From the NCBI GenBank assembly GCA_000999395.1, contig LCOM01000001.1:1-48273 (forward strand): a stretch of 48,273 bases of DNA, given 5' to 3'. The notes beneath the pieces are model-generated. The model was not told the DNA's origin. It saw nothing but the letters and a program-made list of their open reading frames with translations, and searched no databases. How positions within the stretch are numbered: position 1 is the first letter of the stretch; each line of letters begins with the position of its first letter. The translations under genes and the position numbers were made by a program. The DNA is from Parcubacteria group bacterium GW2011_GWA2_47_7 (lineage in GTDB: Bacteria; Patescibacteriota; Minisyncoccia; Phycocordibacterales; UBA6899). Below, piece after piece: positions 8,935 through 18,789 of the stretch.

Positions 8935-9373
8935 TCTATTCGAGTTCGTCCTCGCAAGTTTTATATAGAGGGCGAGTTGTGTGGTGCATTCGCGGAGGCG
9001 AATACTTCTTCGAAAAAGCCGACCGGGTGTTTGGCTCTGCAAACTCGACTTACCAGGACAGTATGCCTTTGCGGTTTACTCAGCATAGGAATGCTTTGTA
9101 AACATCGCAAAGCCCTTCTCGTCCTGTACGGAGTGAAGCAGTTCACTCCTACGGCCACAACAAAAAATCCCCTTTCGGGGAAAATTTTTGTTGTGGACCG
9201 TACAGGAATCTCGACGCCTACTGCGTCAGTACCCCTTTCCCATTTCCGCGAGATAGGAATGACTTAGAAATAAGGGGGAAGGGCTTCGAGTCCTTTCGCA
9301 AGCAATGCAGATTGCTTGCTACGGTCCACAAAAGCACAAAACCTGCCACAGGGGCAGGTATTTGTGTCTTATG
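8935..9373 (-). repeat. tRNA-Ala(TGC) tail array: two clear units and a degraded third
   Basis: Unit 1 (minus strand, from the tRNA): terminator hairpin at 9331-9370; inverse acceptor strand 9321-9330; perfect 9-bp hairpin 9298-9319 with loop GCAG (9307-9310); inverse T arm 9285-9294; long hairpin 9232-9283 with TAGGAAT in its loop (9254-9260); CTAC (9218-9221); then a direct copy of this tRNA's T stem and acceptor (9192-9212). Unit 2 repeats the order: terminator around 9161-9190; inverse acceptor 9151-9159; 8-bp hairpin 9130-9149 with loop GCAG (9138-9141); inverse T arm 9115-9129; hairpin 9067-9112 with TAGGAAT (9086-9092). A third, poorly preserved unit reaches about 8935. I see no coding potential here. 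Confidence 0.8.
9331..9370 (-). terminator. Terminator hairpin of tRNA-Ala(TGC)
   Basis: An ACCTGCC/GGCAGGT stem, flanked by further A/T-rich pairing, follows the tRNA after the trailing CA. As at the CGC locus, the pairing can be extended into the tRNA acceptor strand through the inverse copy at 9321-9330. Confidence 0.7.
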
Positions 9374-9446
9374 TGGACCGTACAGGACTCGAACCTGCCA
9401 CCCCTACATTGCAAATGTAGTGCTCTACCAGATGAGCTAACGGCCC
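9374..9446 (-). tRNA. tRNA-Ala (anticodon TGC)
   Basis: A 73-base cloverleaf. The acceptor GGGCCGT pairs with ACGGTCC, with the alanine G3-U70 pair. The D stem is GCTC/GAGC, the anticodon stem CTACA/TGTAG with loop TTTGCAA (anticodon TGC), and the T arm GCAGG-TTCGAGT-CCTGT. The discriminator is A and CCA is not encoded. It reads GCA and, by wobble, other Ala codons. Confidence 0.97.
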
Positions 9447-9573
9447 TTAAAACAGTTTGATGCAAAATGTTTAGGCGTCCGCACGGAGCGGATAAGCCTC
9501 AAACAATTACTGAGGTAGCATATATCAACTATTTAAAAAAAACAAGCATTCGAGTATGGAGGCCGGTCGAATG

Positions 9574-10542
9574 TTATCGATTACTCGTTAGTGAAAGTGA
9601 AAGAACGTGCTCGAGAAAATCTGAAAATTCGACCCTCCCAGCGGAAAGCGCTTTCGGAAAAAGTGACTCACTCGTCAACCCTGGAAGCGTATTGATCTCG
9701 ATGGTATAAATACCCTTCGGAGAAATCATAAAATCAGTTCGTGAATAATGCCTCGCGTCGATTGACTTATGAGCTTTTACAGCAAGGTCACGCAAGAGAC
9801 TATGTGTCGCGAGCGTGAACCTCCCCGGACATATCTCTTCCGTGGAGCCGTCATACTTCGTTTCATAATCAAAAAAAGGTTTAGTACTCGGAGGAACGAT
9901 TTCTATTGGATACAGCACGAGGAACTCCCCTTTTACACCGCCATCGATGACACAAACAGTCGCCTCCTGCCCTGCAATGAACTCTTCAACAAGGACGTCA
10001 CCATACTTCGCTGCCAACGTTATGGCATCTCCCAATTCTTCGAGGGAATACACAATAGTTGTGGCAATCGATGAGCCTCCGGTTACGGGCTTCACCACGA
10101 GCGGCAATTGTCTATTGCGATAGATTTCGAATGCCGCATCTGCAATATTCGCACCCTCTAAAACGATATCGCCGTGAGGCACCGTGAGGCCATACTCAAC
10201 AAATCTATCCTTCGCAAGACCCTTGTGCATGCCAATGGCTGATGACAATGCTCGTGAGCCAGTATAAGGAATGCCAAATTTTTCAAATAATTGCTGTATC
10301 TTTCCGTCCTCACCGTATGCTCCATGTAATGCATTCCACACGACATCAAGATGAGGGACAATATTCGAAAAGCTCTGCTGGACGCCACCCATAACCCACT
10401 CGCCATCCTTGGTAAGAAGTAGGTCGATCGGAATGTATTTGTCACGATCAAGATTACGCAATACATTTTCGCCCGTACGAAGCGATACGTCATACTCACT
10501 CGACGGTCCGCCTCGCACTACTCCTACTCTTATCTTTTGCAT
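9574..10542 (-). CDS. ddl: D-alanine--D-alanine ligase
   Basis: 322 residues of the ATP-grasp ligase that joins two D-alanines for peptidoglycan precursors in the cytoplasm. Visible hallmarks are the N-terminal GGPSSEYDVSL loop, ALHGAYGEDG, the ATP-grasp KPVTGGSS loop, and the metal-binding EINTLPGLTSESL near the C-terminus. ATG at 10542 is chosen; a TATACT box ends 6 bases before it, so the gene could also make a leaderless message. It follows uvrC by 33 bases on the same strand. The matching alanine racemase (alr) lies 23 kb away, so the pathway is split across the window. Confidence 0.95.
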   Translation of the reverse strand: MQKIRVGVVRGGPSSEYDVSLRTGENVLRNLDRDKYIPIDLLLTKDGEWVMGGVQQSFSNIVPHLDVVWNALHGAYGEDGKIQQLFEKFGIPYTGSRALSSAIGMHKGLAKDRFVEYGLTVPHGDIVLEGANIADAAFEIYRNRQLPLVVKPVTGGSSIATTIVYSLEELGDAITLAAKYGDVLVEEFIAGQEATVCVIDGGVKGEFLVLYPIEIVPPSTKPFFDYETKYDGSTEEICPGRFTLATHSLLRDLAVKAHKSIDARHYSRTDFMISPKGIYTIEINTLPGLTSESLFPKALSAGRVEFSDFLEHVLSLSLTSNR

Positions 10543-10575
10543 GACATCAGTATAGCGCAACAGTGGCGCACCGTA

Positions 10576-11832
10576 CTAGTCCTTTTTGCATCCCAGCGTA
10601 TCTCGAATTTGCCGATGATATGCCACGGCAAAGCGGTGGGATTCCGCGTTGGCAAGCAAAATACCACGCTTATATGACTCTGCGATTTCACGATTTCCAA
10701 GTATCGCTTTCGGCTTATGGCGTGCATCCTTCACGACACTTACGACATCAACGGACAGTGCGAGTTCGCCAAGCACCTTTTCTGCACGTCTTTTTTGTGC
10801 AGTTCCACCATCAACGACAACTAAATCGGGTTTGGTCCATTCTTTGTGTCCGAAACGCCGCCGCAAAACCTCATCAAGATGAAGCGTATCGTTCGATACA
10901 TCACTTTCAATGCGAATCTTGAACTTGCGATAGTCGCTCTTTTTCAATTTCCCATCTTCAACGACGGTCATCACGCCAACCGTGTACTTACCGGAGATAT
11001 GCGCAACGTCATAGGCCTCAATACGGAATGGTTTACTACGCGATAGGGAGGTTTTCTGTGAATGGGAACGCACCTCTGCGCTCAATAGTGAAACATCTTT
11101 GATATGCTGAAGTGAGAATATCATGTTTTTAAACTCCTGCGCTTCCTCAAATTTCTGCTGAGTAGCATACTCATGCATCAATTTCCCGAGTCTTTTTACT
11201 AGCGTATTTTTTTTGCCTTCGAAAAATAATCTAATCTCTTGAATGCGCTCCATATACTCACGTGCGTTCATTTCGTCGGAGCAAATCCCCGGACAAAGCC
11301 CTATTTGACGATTAAAACAAGGCTTTCCCTGATGTGGTTGGCATTTGTCGCGAAACGGCAAAATCCGACGGATAATCTTCAACGATTCGTTCAGACTTCC
11401 ACCATCTGTGAATGGGCCAAAAACGTGAAGATAAATTCCACTCGCCCCTTCGGTACCCGAGAGCATGACCCGCTCACGGATAGTAAGGACTCGTGGAAAT
11501 TCTTCTTTCGTCATAACCACATAGTTCCAGCTACGATTGTCTTTTTCTCTGGTGTTGTAGAACGGCTGGTGGCGTTTAATGAGACTTGCCTCAAGAATAA
11601 GCGCCTCGATTACCGAATCGGTCACCTGATGCTCGACATTGCGTGCAAGCGTGACCATGTCGACGATATGTTTTCCACGCATATGAAGCAGATCATTAGA
11701 AAAATAGCTCCTCACGCGGTCGCGCAAGGACGTCGCCTTTCCGATATACAAGACCCTCCCTTTCGCATCGAGAAACCTATAGATACCTGGGGAATCGGGT
11801 AATTTGAACGATTTTAGCCTGTCCTGTGTCAT
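10576..11832 (-). CDS. uvrC: Excinuclease ABC subunit C, short form
   Basis: 418 residues of the nucleotide-excision-repair nuclease that cuts on both sides of a UvrB-marked lesion. A GIY-YIG domain (SPGIYRFLDAKGRVLYIGKA, residues 14-33) is followed by a UVR motif at about 215-245 and an RNase H-like nuclease domain (VDGGTAQ) to the end. Classical UvrC is about 600 residues and ends with tandem helix-hairpin-helix motifs; these are absent here. ATG at 11832 is firm because a TTGTCA-N17-TATGAT promoter ends 6 bases before it. ddl follows. Confidence 0.95.
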   Translation of the reverse strand: MTQDRLKSFKLPDSPGIYRFLDAKGRVLYIGKATSLRDRVRSYFSNDLLHMRGKHIVDMVTLARNVEHQVTDSVIEALILEASLIKRHQPFYNTREKDNRSWNYVVMTKEEFPRVLTIRERVMLSGTEGASGIYLHVFGPFTDGGSLNESLKIIRRILPFRDKCQPHQGKPCFNRQIGLCPGICSDEMNAREYMERIQEIRLFFEGKKNTLVKRLGKLMHEYATQQKFEEAQEFKNMIFSLQHIKDVSLLSAEVRSHSQKTSLSRSKPFRIEAYDVAHISGKYTVGVMTVVEDGKLKKSDYRKFKIRIESDVSNDTLHLDEVLRRRFGHKEWTKPDLVVVDGGTAQKRRAEKVLGELALSVDVVSVVKDARHKPKAILGNREIAESYKRGILLANAESHRFAVAYHRQIRDTLGCKKD

Positions 11833-11838
11833 TGCCGT

Positions 11839-11867
11839 ATCATAAAGGAAGTCATTGGTATTGACAA
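11839..11867 (-). promoter_or_regulatory. Promoter of uvrC (leaderless)
   Basis: TTGTCA (11862-11867), a 17-base spacer and TATGAT (11839-11844), followed after 6 bases by the uvrC ATG. Transcription should start at or within a base or two of the start codon. Confidence 0.8.
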
Positions 11868-11914
11868 ACAACAACATGATGATTAGATGAAGGAGGAACA
11901 AACAGGAGAGTACC

Positions 11915-12331
11915 ATGATATCAGAACGGCTTGTTGGCAGACTTGCATTCGAACTACGGGAATATCACTTCAATAGACCGCTGCGTCCCTCCCTTTATGC
12001 ACCCAATCAGTTGATTGGTGACGATGGATTGATGGGGCAGTTTGTCTTCACTGATGCTTGGGCGTGTATTGTTGCCCACATCATCCAGACAGTGCAACTT
12101 AACGCGGGTGATCTTCGGGTGCGATTTCCGGTCGAAATTCCTCCGCAAGGCTTGAAAGATGTTTTCCCATTCATGAAACCAGAATTCTCGGGCGCATGTT
12201 CTCCTCAACGACTGACCGAGATTCTCCCGGGGGTTATAAAGGATTTCCTGAACTGGGTTGAGGATTTCCATTCCTGCCACGTTGAAGACATGGAAGATGA
12301 TCGCGGTAAACCGCCACTCAAATCCAGATAG
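11915..12331 (+). CDS. Hypothetical protein, 138 residues
   Basis: A soluble protein with no signal peptide or membrane segment and no family I recognise. Visible features are a Cys/His-containing region near the C-terminus (DFHSCHVEDMEDD) and scattered aromatics. Coding status is supported by an AGGAG ribosome site (11904-11908) 6 bases before ATG, unlike its leaderless neighbours, and by a terminator just after the stop. It is divergent from uvrC and convergent with uvrA. Confidence 0.7.
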   Translation: MISERLVGRLAFELREYHFNRPLRPSLYAPNQLIGDDGLMGQFVFTDAWACIVAHIIQTVQLNAGDLRVRFPVEIPPQGLKDVFPFMKPEFSGACSPQRLTEILPGVIKDFLNWVEDFHSCHVEDMEDDRGKPPLKSR

Positions 12332-12341
12332 GTAAGTAAAC

Positions 12342-12367
12342 AAAAGGCGCCACACGGCGCCTTTTTT
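12342..12367. terminator. Bidirectional terminator between the 138-residue gene and uvrA
   Basis: AAAAGGCGCC, loop ACAC, GGCGCCTTTTTT. A run flanks one side and a T run the other, so it can end both convergent transcripts. Its right end overlaps the uvrA stop codon. Confidence 0.88.
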
Positions 12368-15011
12368 ATTTACTCGTTTTTTTTAACATTTTGTTCAGAT
12401 ATTTCCCTGTGTGTGATTTTGAATTATTCGCGACCTCTTCCGGAGTTCCCTTCGCCACAAGCGTGCCTCCACCCGAGCCACCTTCGGGTCCAATATCGAT
12501 TACATAGTCGGAGGATTTGATTACATCGAGATTGTGTTCAATCAAAAGCACGGAATTTCCTTTATCGACGAGGGTTTGCAATATTTCGATCAATTTCTTC
12601 ACATCTTCATAGTGCAGCCCGATGGTTGGCTCGTCGAGAAGATACATGGTGCGTTGCATAAGTGGGCGATAAAGTTCGGATGCAATTTTCACGCGTTGCG
12701 CCTCTCCACCCGACAAGGTCGTTGCAGATTGGCCCAGCTCCAAATAGCCGAGCCCCACGTCTTCCATCGACTTTAATCGATCCGAAATAGCAGGAATATC
12801 CTCAAAAAAAGTCGTTGCCTCTTCAACGGTCATCTTCAGAACTTCGTATATATTCTTCTTCTTCCACTTCACTTCGAGCGTCTCTTTTTGGAAACGCTTT
12901 CCTTGGCACACATCACAGAGCACGTACACGGTCGGCAAAAAATGCATTTCGACTGCAATCATTCCGTTTCCCTCACACGCCTCGCAGCGCCCGCCCTTTA
13001 CGTTGAAGGAAAATCGAGATGGTTTCCACCCACGCACCTTCGCCTCTTCCGTCTCGGCAAACATATCGCGAATGAACGTCCATGCGCCGGTGTAAGTTGC
13101 GGGATTTGAACGTGGGGTTCTTCCGATGGGAGACTGGTCGATAAGTATGGTGCGGTGCAAATATTCAGTTCCTGTGAACGACGAGCAATTGTAAGTCTTT
13201 GCGCTACGATATTTTCGCTCAAATCGCGCCTGCAGATTTTTATAAACGAGCTCGTATAGAAGAGTTGACTTCCCTGAGCCCGAAACGCCAGTCACGGTCA
13301 CCAACTTTCCGAGTGGAATATCAACATTCATGTTGTTGATATTAAAAGCTTTGCCTCCACGTATCTGTAGCGTCCCCTTGTCTTTCGTGCGCCGTTTTTC
13401 GGGAATGGGAATTGTTTTATCTCCACGCAAATAGTCTAAGGTTAATGATTTTTCCTTTTTGTTTAACAATAAGTCTTCAAGATAACCCGCGGCCACAACG
13501 TGGCCACCATGCACGCCAGCACCTGGACCGATATCAACCAAATAGTCTGAAGCAAAGATAGTATCTTCGTCATGCTCCACGATGATAATGGTATTCCCCA
13601 TATCACAGAGATCACGGAGTGTTTTGATCAACTTATCATTGTCTTTTTGATGCAGACCAATGGTAGGTTCGTCGAGCACGTAAAGCGCTCCGACGAGCCG
13701 AGATCCGAGTTGTGATGCAAGACGAATGCGTTGTGCTTCGCCACCAGAAAGTGTGTTTGCGCGACGCCCAAGGGTCAGATACCCAATTCCCACATCAAGC
13801 ATGAATGATAAGCGCGACTGAATTTCCTTGATAACTACATTGGAAATTTCCTTTTCGGTCGGCGTCAGAACAAGTGAGTGAAAATATGCAGATGCCTCTT
13901 CAATGGACATATCCGTAATTTCAACAATATTTTTCCCACTCTCCTTCTTCAAAACCCCTTCCTTTTCTTTCTTGTTTATGACATTACCACCCCCAATGCG
14001 TACATGAAGTGCTTCCTCACGCAAGCGAGCACCGTGACACACCTCACATGCCTCCTCGCCAAAAAAGTGCTTTGTCCCGAGGCCATTACACCCTTGGCAC
14101 GCACCGGCGGGAGAGTTGAAAGAGAACAGTCTTGGTTCCACTTCGGGATAAGAAAACCCATCGTCAGGACAGGCAAATTTTGCCGACATAAGCGTGTCAT
14201 CTTCGCCAATCACGAGACGCACAAGACCCTCCGTCTCGTCGAGTCCGCGTTCGACAGCCTCCGCAAGTCGCTCGCGCACACCCTTCACATTGTCAGTAAA
14301 TTCGGACACGAAGAACTCATCAACGAGAATGTCGATATCGTGTTTTTTATTTTTTGAGAGTACGATCTGCTCACGAAGATTTTTCTGTTTTCCGTCGATA
14401 CGCGCCTTGATGTACCCCTTTGAAAGATAATCATAAAGCAACTGATAGTATTCCCCTTTCCGCCCGCGCACGACGGGCGCATAAATGCCAACCTTGAGCG
14501 TTGAATAGGAGACGCCGAGAACAATCTCCTTCGCTTCATGTTTTCCTATTTCACCGACCTTTTCTATAACGAAATTCATGATCTCCTCGTTCGTCAGACG
14601 CTTAATTGGCTTTCCACATGTGAGACAGTGCGGAATTCCGATACGGGCGTACAGAACACGGAGGTAGTCGTATAATTCAGTAATGGTTGCAACTGTTGAA
14701 CGCGGGTTCGAGGAGTGCGACTTCTGGTCTATGGAAATAGCTGGCGAAAGACCAATAATCTCATCGACATCCGGCTTTTGCATCTGATGAAGAAACTGTC
14801 GAGCATATGCCGAAAGCGACTCCACATATCGGCGCTGACCCTCAGCAAATATCGTATCGAACGCAAGTGAAGATTTTCCAGAGCCGGAAAGACCGGTAAT
14901 GACCACCATTTTGTTGCGCGGCATCTCCACGGTAATATTCTTCAGATTATGCGTTCGAGCACCGCGAACAATGATCGAGTCGAGTTCTTTAGTTTTGTGT
15001 TTATCGCTCAT
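12366..15011 (-). CDS. uvrA: Excinuclease ABC subunit A
   Basis: 881 residues, the damage-scanning ATPase of nucleotide excision repair. There are two ABC ATPase modules: the first Walker A is GLSGSGKSS near residue 40 and the second is GVSGSGKST near the middle. Signature motifs are [12 protein letters not shown] and [12 protein letters not shown], with LDEPTIGLH twice. Zinc-binding Cys sets are [16 protein letters not shown]...CEVC and CEACEGNG...CDVC. It is slightly shorter than the roughly 940-residue standard but has every module. Start ATG 15011 is preceded by a TTGCAT-N16-TAGAAT promoter. Confidence 0.97.
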   Translation of the reverse strand: MSDKHKTKELDSIIVRGARTHNLKNITVEMPRNKMVVITGLSGSGKSSLAFDTIFAEGQRRYVESLSAYARQFLHQMQKPDVDEIIGLSPAISIDQKSHSSNPRSTVATITELYDYLRVLYARIGIPHCLTCGKPIKRLTNEEIMNFVIEKVGEIGKHEAKEIVLGVSYSTLKVGIYAPVVRGRKGEYYQLLYDYLSKGYIKARIDGKQKNLREQIVLSKNKKHDIDILVDEFFVSEFTDNVKGVRERLAEAVERGLDETEGLVRLVIGEDDTLMSAKFACPDDGFSYPEVEPRLFSFNSPAGACQGCNGLGTKHFFGEEACEVCHGARLREEALHVRIGGGNVINKKEKEGVLKKESGKNIVEITDMSIEEASAYFHSLVLTPTEKEISNVVIKEIQSRLSFMLDVGIGYLTLGRRANTLSGGEAQRIRLASQLGSRLVGALYVLDEPTIGLHQKDNDKLIKTLRDLCDMGNTIIIVEHDEDTIFASDYLVDIGPGAGVHGGHVVAAGYLEDLLLNKKEKSLTLDYLRGDKTIPIPEKRRTKDKGTLQIRGGKAFNINNMNVDIPLGKLVTVTGVSGSGKSTLLYELVYKNLQARFERKYRSAKTYNCSSFTGTEYLHRTILIDQSPIGRTPRSNPATYTGAWTFIRDMFAETEEAKVRGWKPSRFSFNVKGGRCEACEGNGMIAVEMHFLPTVYVLCDVCQGKRFQKETLEVKWKKKNIYEVLKMTVEEATTFFEDIPAISDRLKSMEDVGLGYLELGQSATTLSGGEAQRVKIASELYRPLMQRTMYLLDEPTIGLHYEDVKKLIEILQTLVDKGNSVLLIEHNLDVIKSSDYVIDIGPEGGSGGGTLVAKGTPEEVANNSKSHTGKYLNKMLKKTSK

Positions 15012-15020
15012 GAGTGTGCA

Positions 15021-15048
15021 ATTCTAACACATTTTTTATAAAATGCAA
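15021..15048 (-). promoter_or_regulatory. Promoter of uvrA
   Basis: TTGCAT (15043-15048), 16-base spacer, TAGAAT (15021-15026). The ATG begins 9 bases after the -10 box, leaving a leader of only a few bases. Confidence 0.65.
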
Positions 15049-15101
15049 AATCTCACAACTGGGCATTTCTCGCAAAGAGCAATTATTTTTATGCAGGTCA
15101 A

Positions 15102-16451
15102 TCAAACTATACCCTGCGCAAGCATCGCATCTGCGACACGGACAAATCCACCTATGTTGGCACCTTTTACATAATCCACACGGCTCTTACTCTCGCCACC
15201 AAAGGTGACGCAAGTTGCATGAATATTTTTCATGATCTCTTTCAGGCGCGCATCAACTTCATCAGCCGCCCAGGAGAGCCTCAGACTGTTTTGAGACATC
15301 TCAAGTCCGGACGTGGCAACACCACCCGCATTCGAAGCCTTTCCTGGGGCAAACATTATTCCCTGTTTCTGGAGCAAAGATACAGCCTCTTGCGTAGTGG
15401 GCATATTTGCCCCTTCAATAACAGCTAGCCCCTTGTTGTCGACAATCATTTTTGCATCATGTCCATTCAGTTCATTCTGCGTAGAACAAGGGAAGTAGAG
15501 TTCAGCTTTCACACTCCAGGGTTTCGCTCCGGCTAGGTACTCCGCTCCAAATTTATCGGCATATTCCTTTATGCGACCACGTTTCACATTTTTTAACTCC
15601 TTCACAAATGCAAGCTTCGTCGCATTGATACCATCTTTATCATAGATATATCCGTCGGAGTCCGACATCGTCAATACCTTTGCACCGAGCATAATGGCCT
15701 TCTCGACAACGTGTTGGGCTACATTTCCTGAGCCGGAAACAACGATCGTTTTATGTAACAAAGTCTCACTGTGTCTACTAAGCATTTCTTCCGCAAAATA
15801 AACAGCACCGTACCCTGTTGCCTCAGGCCGCATCAGAGAGCCTCCCCATCCATAGCCCTTTCCGGTAAGCACGCCAGTGAATTCATTGGTCATTTTCTTA
15901 TATTGTCCAAACAAATACCCAATCTCCCTTCCGCCAACCCCGATATCACCAGCAGGCACATCCGTATCAGCACCAATATGCCTATAAAGTTCCGTCATAA
16001 AGGCCTGACAAAAACGCATTACTTCTCGATCTGACTTGCCTTTAGGGTCAAAGTCAGATCCACCCTTCCCTCCTCCCATCGGAAGCGTCGTGAGGCTATT
16101 TTTCAAAACCTGCTCAAAACCCAAAAACTTCAATATCGACAGATTGACCGATGGATGAAATCGGAGCCCTCCCTTATATGGACCGATGGCGCTAGAAAAT
16201 TGCACGCGATACCCGCGATTGACGTGTATCTGCCCAACATCATCAGCCCATGGAACGCGAAATATGATTGTACGTTCAGGCTCCACTAGTCGCTCGAGAA
16301 GCATCTCGTTTTGATACTTTGCATGCTCGCTCAAATACGGCAAGATTGTTTCCGCAACCTCCTCTACCGCCTGATGAAATTCTATTTCACCCGGATTCTT
16401 CTCAACAAGCGAACCCATAAAATCTGAAATTTCCTTTTTTTGAATTGTCAT
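15102..16451 (-). CDS. gdhA: Glutamate dehydrogenase (hexameric, GdhA type)
   Basis: 449 residues, interconverting glutamate with 2-oxoglutarate and ammonia using NAD(P). Family landmarks are YKGGLRFHPSVN, the catalytic-Lys PMGGGKGGSDFDPKGKSD stretch, PAGDIGVGGREIGY, a Rossmann VVSGSGNVAQH motif and a C-terminal SNAGGVATSGLEMSQN. Length matches the bacterial NADP-dependent form. The gene starts 1 base after the stop of a double-receiver protein, so it is the last gene of a FIST-kinase-receiver operon. This is unusual company for a housekeeping enzyme and suggests regulated amino-acid use. Confidence 0.96.
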   Translation of the reverse strand: MTIQKKEISDFMGSLVEKNPGEIEFHQAVEEVAETILPYLSEHAKYQNEMLLERLVEPERTIIFRVPWADDVGQIHVNRGYRVQFSSAIGPYKGGLRFHPSVNLSILKFLGFEQVLKNSLTTLPMGGGKGGSDFDPKGKSDREVMRFCQAFMTELYRHIGADTDVPAGDIGVGGREIGYLFGQYKKMTNEFTGVLTGKGYGWGGSLMRPEATGYGAVYFAEEMLSRHSETLLHKTIVVSGSGNVAQHVVEKAIMLGAKVLTMSDSDGYIYDKDGINATKLAFVKELKNVKRGRIKEYADKFGAEYLAGAKPWSVKAELYFPCSTQNELNGHDAKMIVDNKGLAVIEGANMPTTQEAVSLLQKQGIMFAPGKASNAGGVATSGLEMSQNSLRLSWAADEVDARLKEIMKNIHATCVTFGGESKSRVDYVKGANIGGFVRVADAMLAQGIV

Positions 16452-16452
16452 A

Positions 16453-17295
16453 TTAATTTCGTTTAAATTTTGCCATTTCCTTTACCTCGCCAACAATTTC
16501 ATCGAGTGTATAATTTGCCTTGACCATAAATTTATCAGCTCCTGCCTTCAGTGCCTTTTCAATGTCTTCGCGCTGACCAAAATTAGAAAGCATCGAAATG
16601 TGTGTATTTGAAAGAGCGGGATTTGCACGTAGTCGGCGCAATACTTCAAAGCCGTCTATCCCCGGTAACAATATATCAAGCAACACTACGTCCGGAAGCT
16701 CCTTTTCGGCAAATAGAACCCCCTGCTCACCATCCACCGCCGCAATGACAGTAAATCCTTCTTTCGAAATTTTTTGCACAGCAAGATCCCTAAGGAATTT
16801 GTCATCCTCAATGATAAGGAGCTTGGTTTGCGACTTCACTGATGGTGTGGGTGATGGAACAACCTCAGCTACTGTCGGTGATGCTGTCTCAGCCTCGATT
16901 TGTGTCGCTGATCCAATATATTTTGAAACATATGACAAAATCTGAGTTGCATTAAAATTCGACTTTACAAAATAGGCCTGGACACCACACTTCAATGCGG
17001 AAGAAATTTCGATGGGGTTTCCACTTTCAGAAACAATAATAATGGGTATTTCCGCTACATGCTTTTCCGAATGCTCGCGAATCATTCTGATTAAATTCAA
17101 ATTTTTTTCAGACTCTTTCCCGATATCCAGAATGATCAAACCTGGGGTGCCATCTGAAAAGACTTCAACTAATGTTGCTGGATCATGCGCCAATATGGAG
17201 CGATAGTGCGATTCCTCAAGCAAGCCAGAGAGTTTTTGGATAAAATTTTGATCAACCGACATGATGACGATACTTTGCGCAAATTCTTCATTCAT
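16453..17295 (-). CDS. Response regulator with two receiver domains
   Basis: 280 residues. Receiver 1 (about 8-125) has phospho-Asp57 in LIILDIG, but the usual acidic pair is reduced to one Asp (IMSVDQN), so its phosphorylation is doubtful. A Pro/Thr/Ser-rich linker at about 130-155 leads to receiver 2 (about 157-280), which has the full IIEDD pair, LLDILLPG and Lys in FMVKANY. There is no DNA-binding output. A TATACT box with a TG extension ends 9 bases before ATG 17295, so an internal promoter is possible. It is probably phosphorylated by the kinase encoded directly upstream. Confidence 0.88.
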   Translation of the reverse strand: MNEEFAQSIVIMSVDQNFIQKLSGLLEESHYRSILAHDPATLVEVFSDGTPGLIILDIGKESEKNLNLIRMIREHSEKHVAEIPIIIVSESGNPIEISSALKCGVQAYFVKSNFNATQILSYVSKYIGSATQIEAETASPTVAEVVPSPTPSVKSQTKLLIIEDDKFLRDLAVQKISKEGFTVIAAVDGEQGVLFAEKELPDVVLLDILLPGIDGFEVLRRLRANPALSNTHISMLSNFGQREDIEKALKAGADKFMVKANYTLDEIVGEVKEMAKFKRN

Positions 17296-17327
17296 ACGAA
17301 TAGTAGTATATCATAGATATCCTATCG

Positions 17328-18758
17328 TCAGCTGAGTGGCAATGTGACGTGGAAAACTGAACCTGACCCTATTTTGCTCTCAAACCATAATTTTCCGCCA
17401 TGACGCTTGACAATGCTTTGTGTAATAAATAAACCTAGACCAGAACCATCAGATGCAAAACGCGAAGCGTTGGAAGCCCTAAAAAAACGACCAAATATCT
17501 TCTCCTGCTCGTCGGCAGGAATTCCTATACCATCATCTTTGACCCAAAAGTGTATTTCGTCATTTTCTTTTGTGGCGCCAACAGACACCGTACCTCCCGG
17601 ATTGGTATATTTGATTGCATTATCGATTAAATTTTGAAGGACATCACGCAACTTGTCGACATCAACTTTTATCTTTGGCAACAACTCCCTTGGCGACGAG
17701 AACTCGACACGTATGTTTTTCTTCGTTGCGAGAGTCAAAAGGCTTCTAATCATATCTTGGACGATATCCTCAAACTGCACAACGACGAAATCATATTTTA
17801 ATTTGCCGGATTCGAGCTTGTCCACCGCAAGCATGTCGTTAATGAGCGTTATCATACGCTCATTGGACGTAAAACTTTTTTTTAAAAGCTCCTCTTGTTG
17901 TGGGGTCAATTCGCCAGCGTCTTTGTCAAGAATTATTTTCAGAGACCATTTTATAGCTGAAAGCGGTGTGCGTAGCTGATGTGCGACGACTGATATTATT
18001 TCAGACTTCATCTTGTCTAGCTGAATAAGCTTGTCGTTTGCGCTCGTAAGTTCGAGGTCGCGACGAACCAACAACTTTGCGCTTTGATCAAATGCTTTGG
18101 TTAATTCTTCGAGTCGCACTACGTGTACTTCTTCGCTGGCAATTTGCTCATGCAAAAGAACGTCACGAGCTCTCATGAGTCGTGATATATATCCTCCAAA
18201 AAATCCCGTAAGTAAATACAGAATAAAAATAACCCCAGACTGAAGTAATGTGTTTGAAAAACGAGGAGAAATGATAAACGGATTAGCTCCCGATATCAGA
18301 TCAGTAAATATACCTAAATGAATAAATGCTGACACCAATACAGCCACACCCGACACAATTGCAACAATAATGGCACCTCGAAAACCAAATACAATCATCG
18401 AAACGACTATAGGTATAAAGAAAAACGAATGACCAACACTGCTCACCCCACCGCCAGTGAACATCATCACGGTGAAGAAAAAAAGTAGATCAAGTGCGAT
18501 CTGTAATATGTTTATCGTACCGACACTCTTGTCCGAGGGAAATTCTTTCTCTGTTTTTCTGATATATATAGAGAAAAAAATATTGCAAAGTAATACAAAA
18601 AAAAGTGAACCACCAAGGATGACCAACGACCTCATTTGATCCCCATCCTCTCGCGCAATGATGCCAAGAAAAAAAGCTAGGGGTGCATAGTACCAACGAG
18701 CATCAATAATCCAGCTCGTCGATTTCAATCGAGTCCCTCCGTGTAGTTCATTTTGCAT
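17328..18758 (-). CDS. Membrane sensor histidine kinase
   Basis: 476 residues. Five or six hydrophobic segments occupy about 20-195. A coiled linker leads to HisKA with H box SVVAHQLRTPLSAIKW (His260), and the ATPase domain carries NLIDNAIKYTNPGG, DDGIGIP, FGRFFR and GSGLGLFI. All catalytic boxes are intact. It stands between the FIST protein (31-base gap) and the double receiver (32-base gap), so the three likely form one signalling path. Confidence 0.93.
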   Translation of the reverse strand: MQNELHGGTRLKSTSWIIDARWYYAPLAFFLGIIAREDGDQMRSLVILGGSLFFVLLCNIFFSIYIRKTEKEFPSDKSVGTINILQIALDLLFFFTVMMFTGGGVSSVGHSFFFIPIVVSMIVFGFRGAIIVAIVSGVAVLVSAFIHLGIFTDLISGANPFIISPRFSNTLLQSGVIFILYLLTGFFGGYISRLMRARDVLLHEQIASEEVHVVRLEELTKAFDQSAKLLVRRDLELTSANDKLIQLDKMKSEIISVVAHQLRTPLSAIKWSLKIILDKDAGELTPQQEELLKKSFTSNERMITLINDMLAVDKLESGKLKYDFVVVQFEDIVQDMIRSLLTLATKKNIRVEFSSPRELLPKIKVDVDKLRDVLQNLIDNAIKYTNPGGTVSVGATKENDEIHFWVKDDGIGIPADEQEKIFGRFFRASNASRFASDGSGLGLFITQSIVKRHGGKLWFESKIGSGSVFHVTLPLS

Positions 18759-18789
18759 AAGACTTACTTCATTTTACGCGAAAAATACA

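Noticed and set aside
9182..9220. A second tRNA-Ala gene suggested by the TGTGGACCGTACAGGA stretch.
   Set aside because: Only the T-stem and acceptor 3' parts are present; no D arm, anticodon arm or 5' acceptor strand follows. It is a tail-unit copy.
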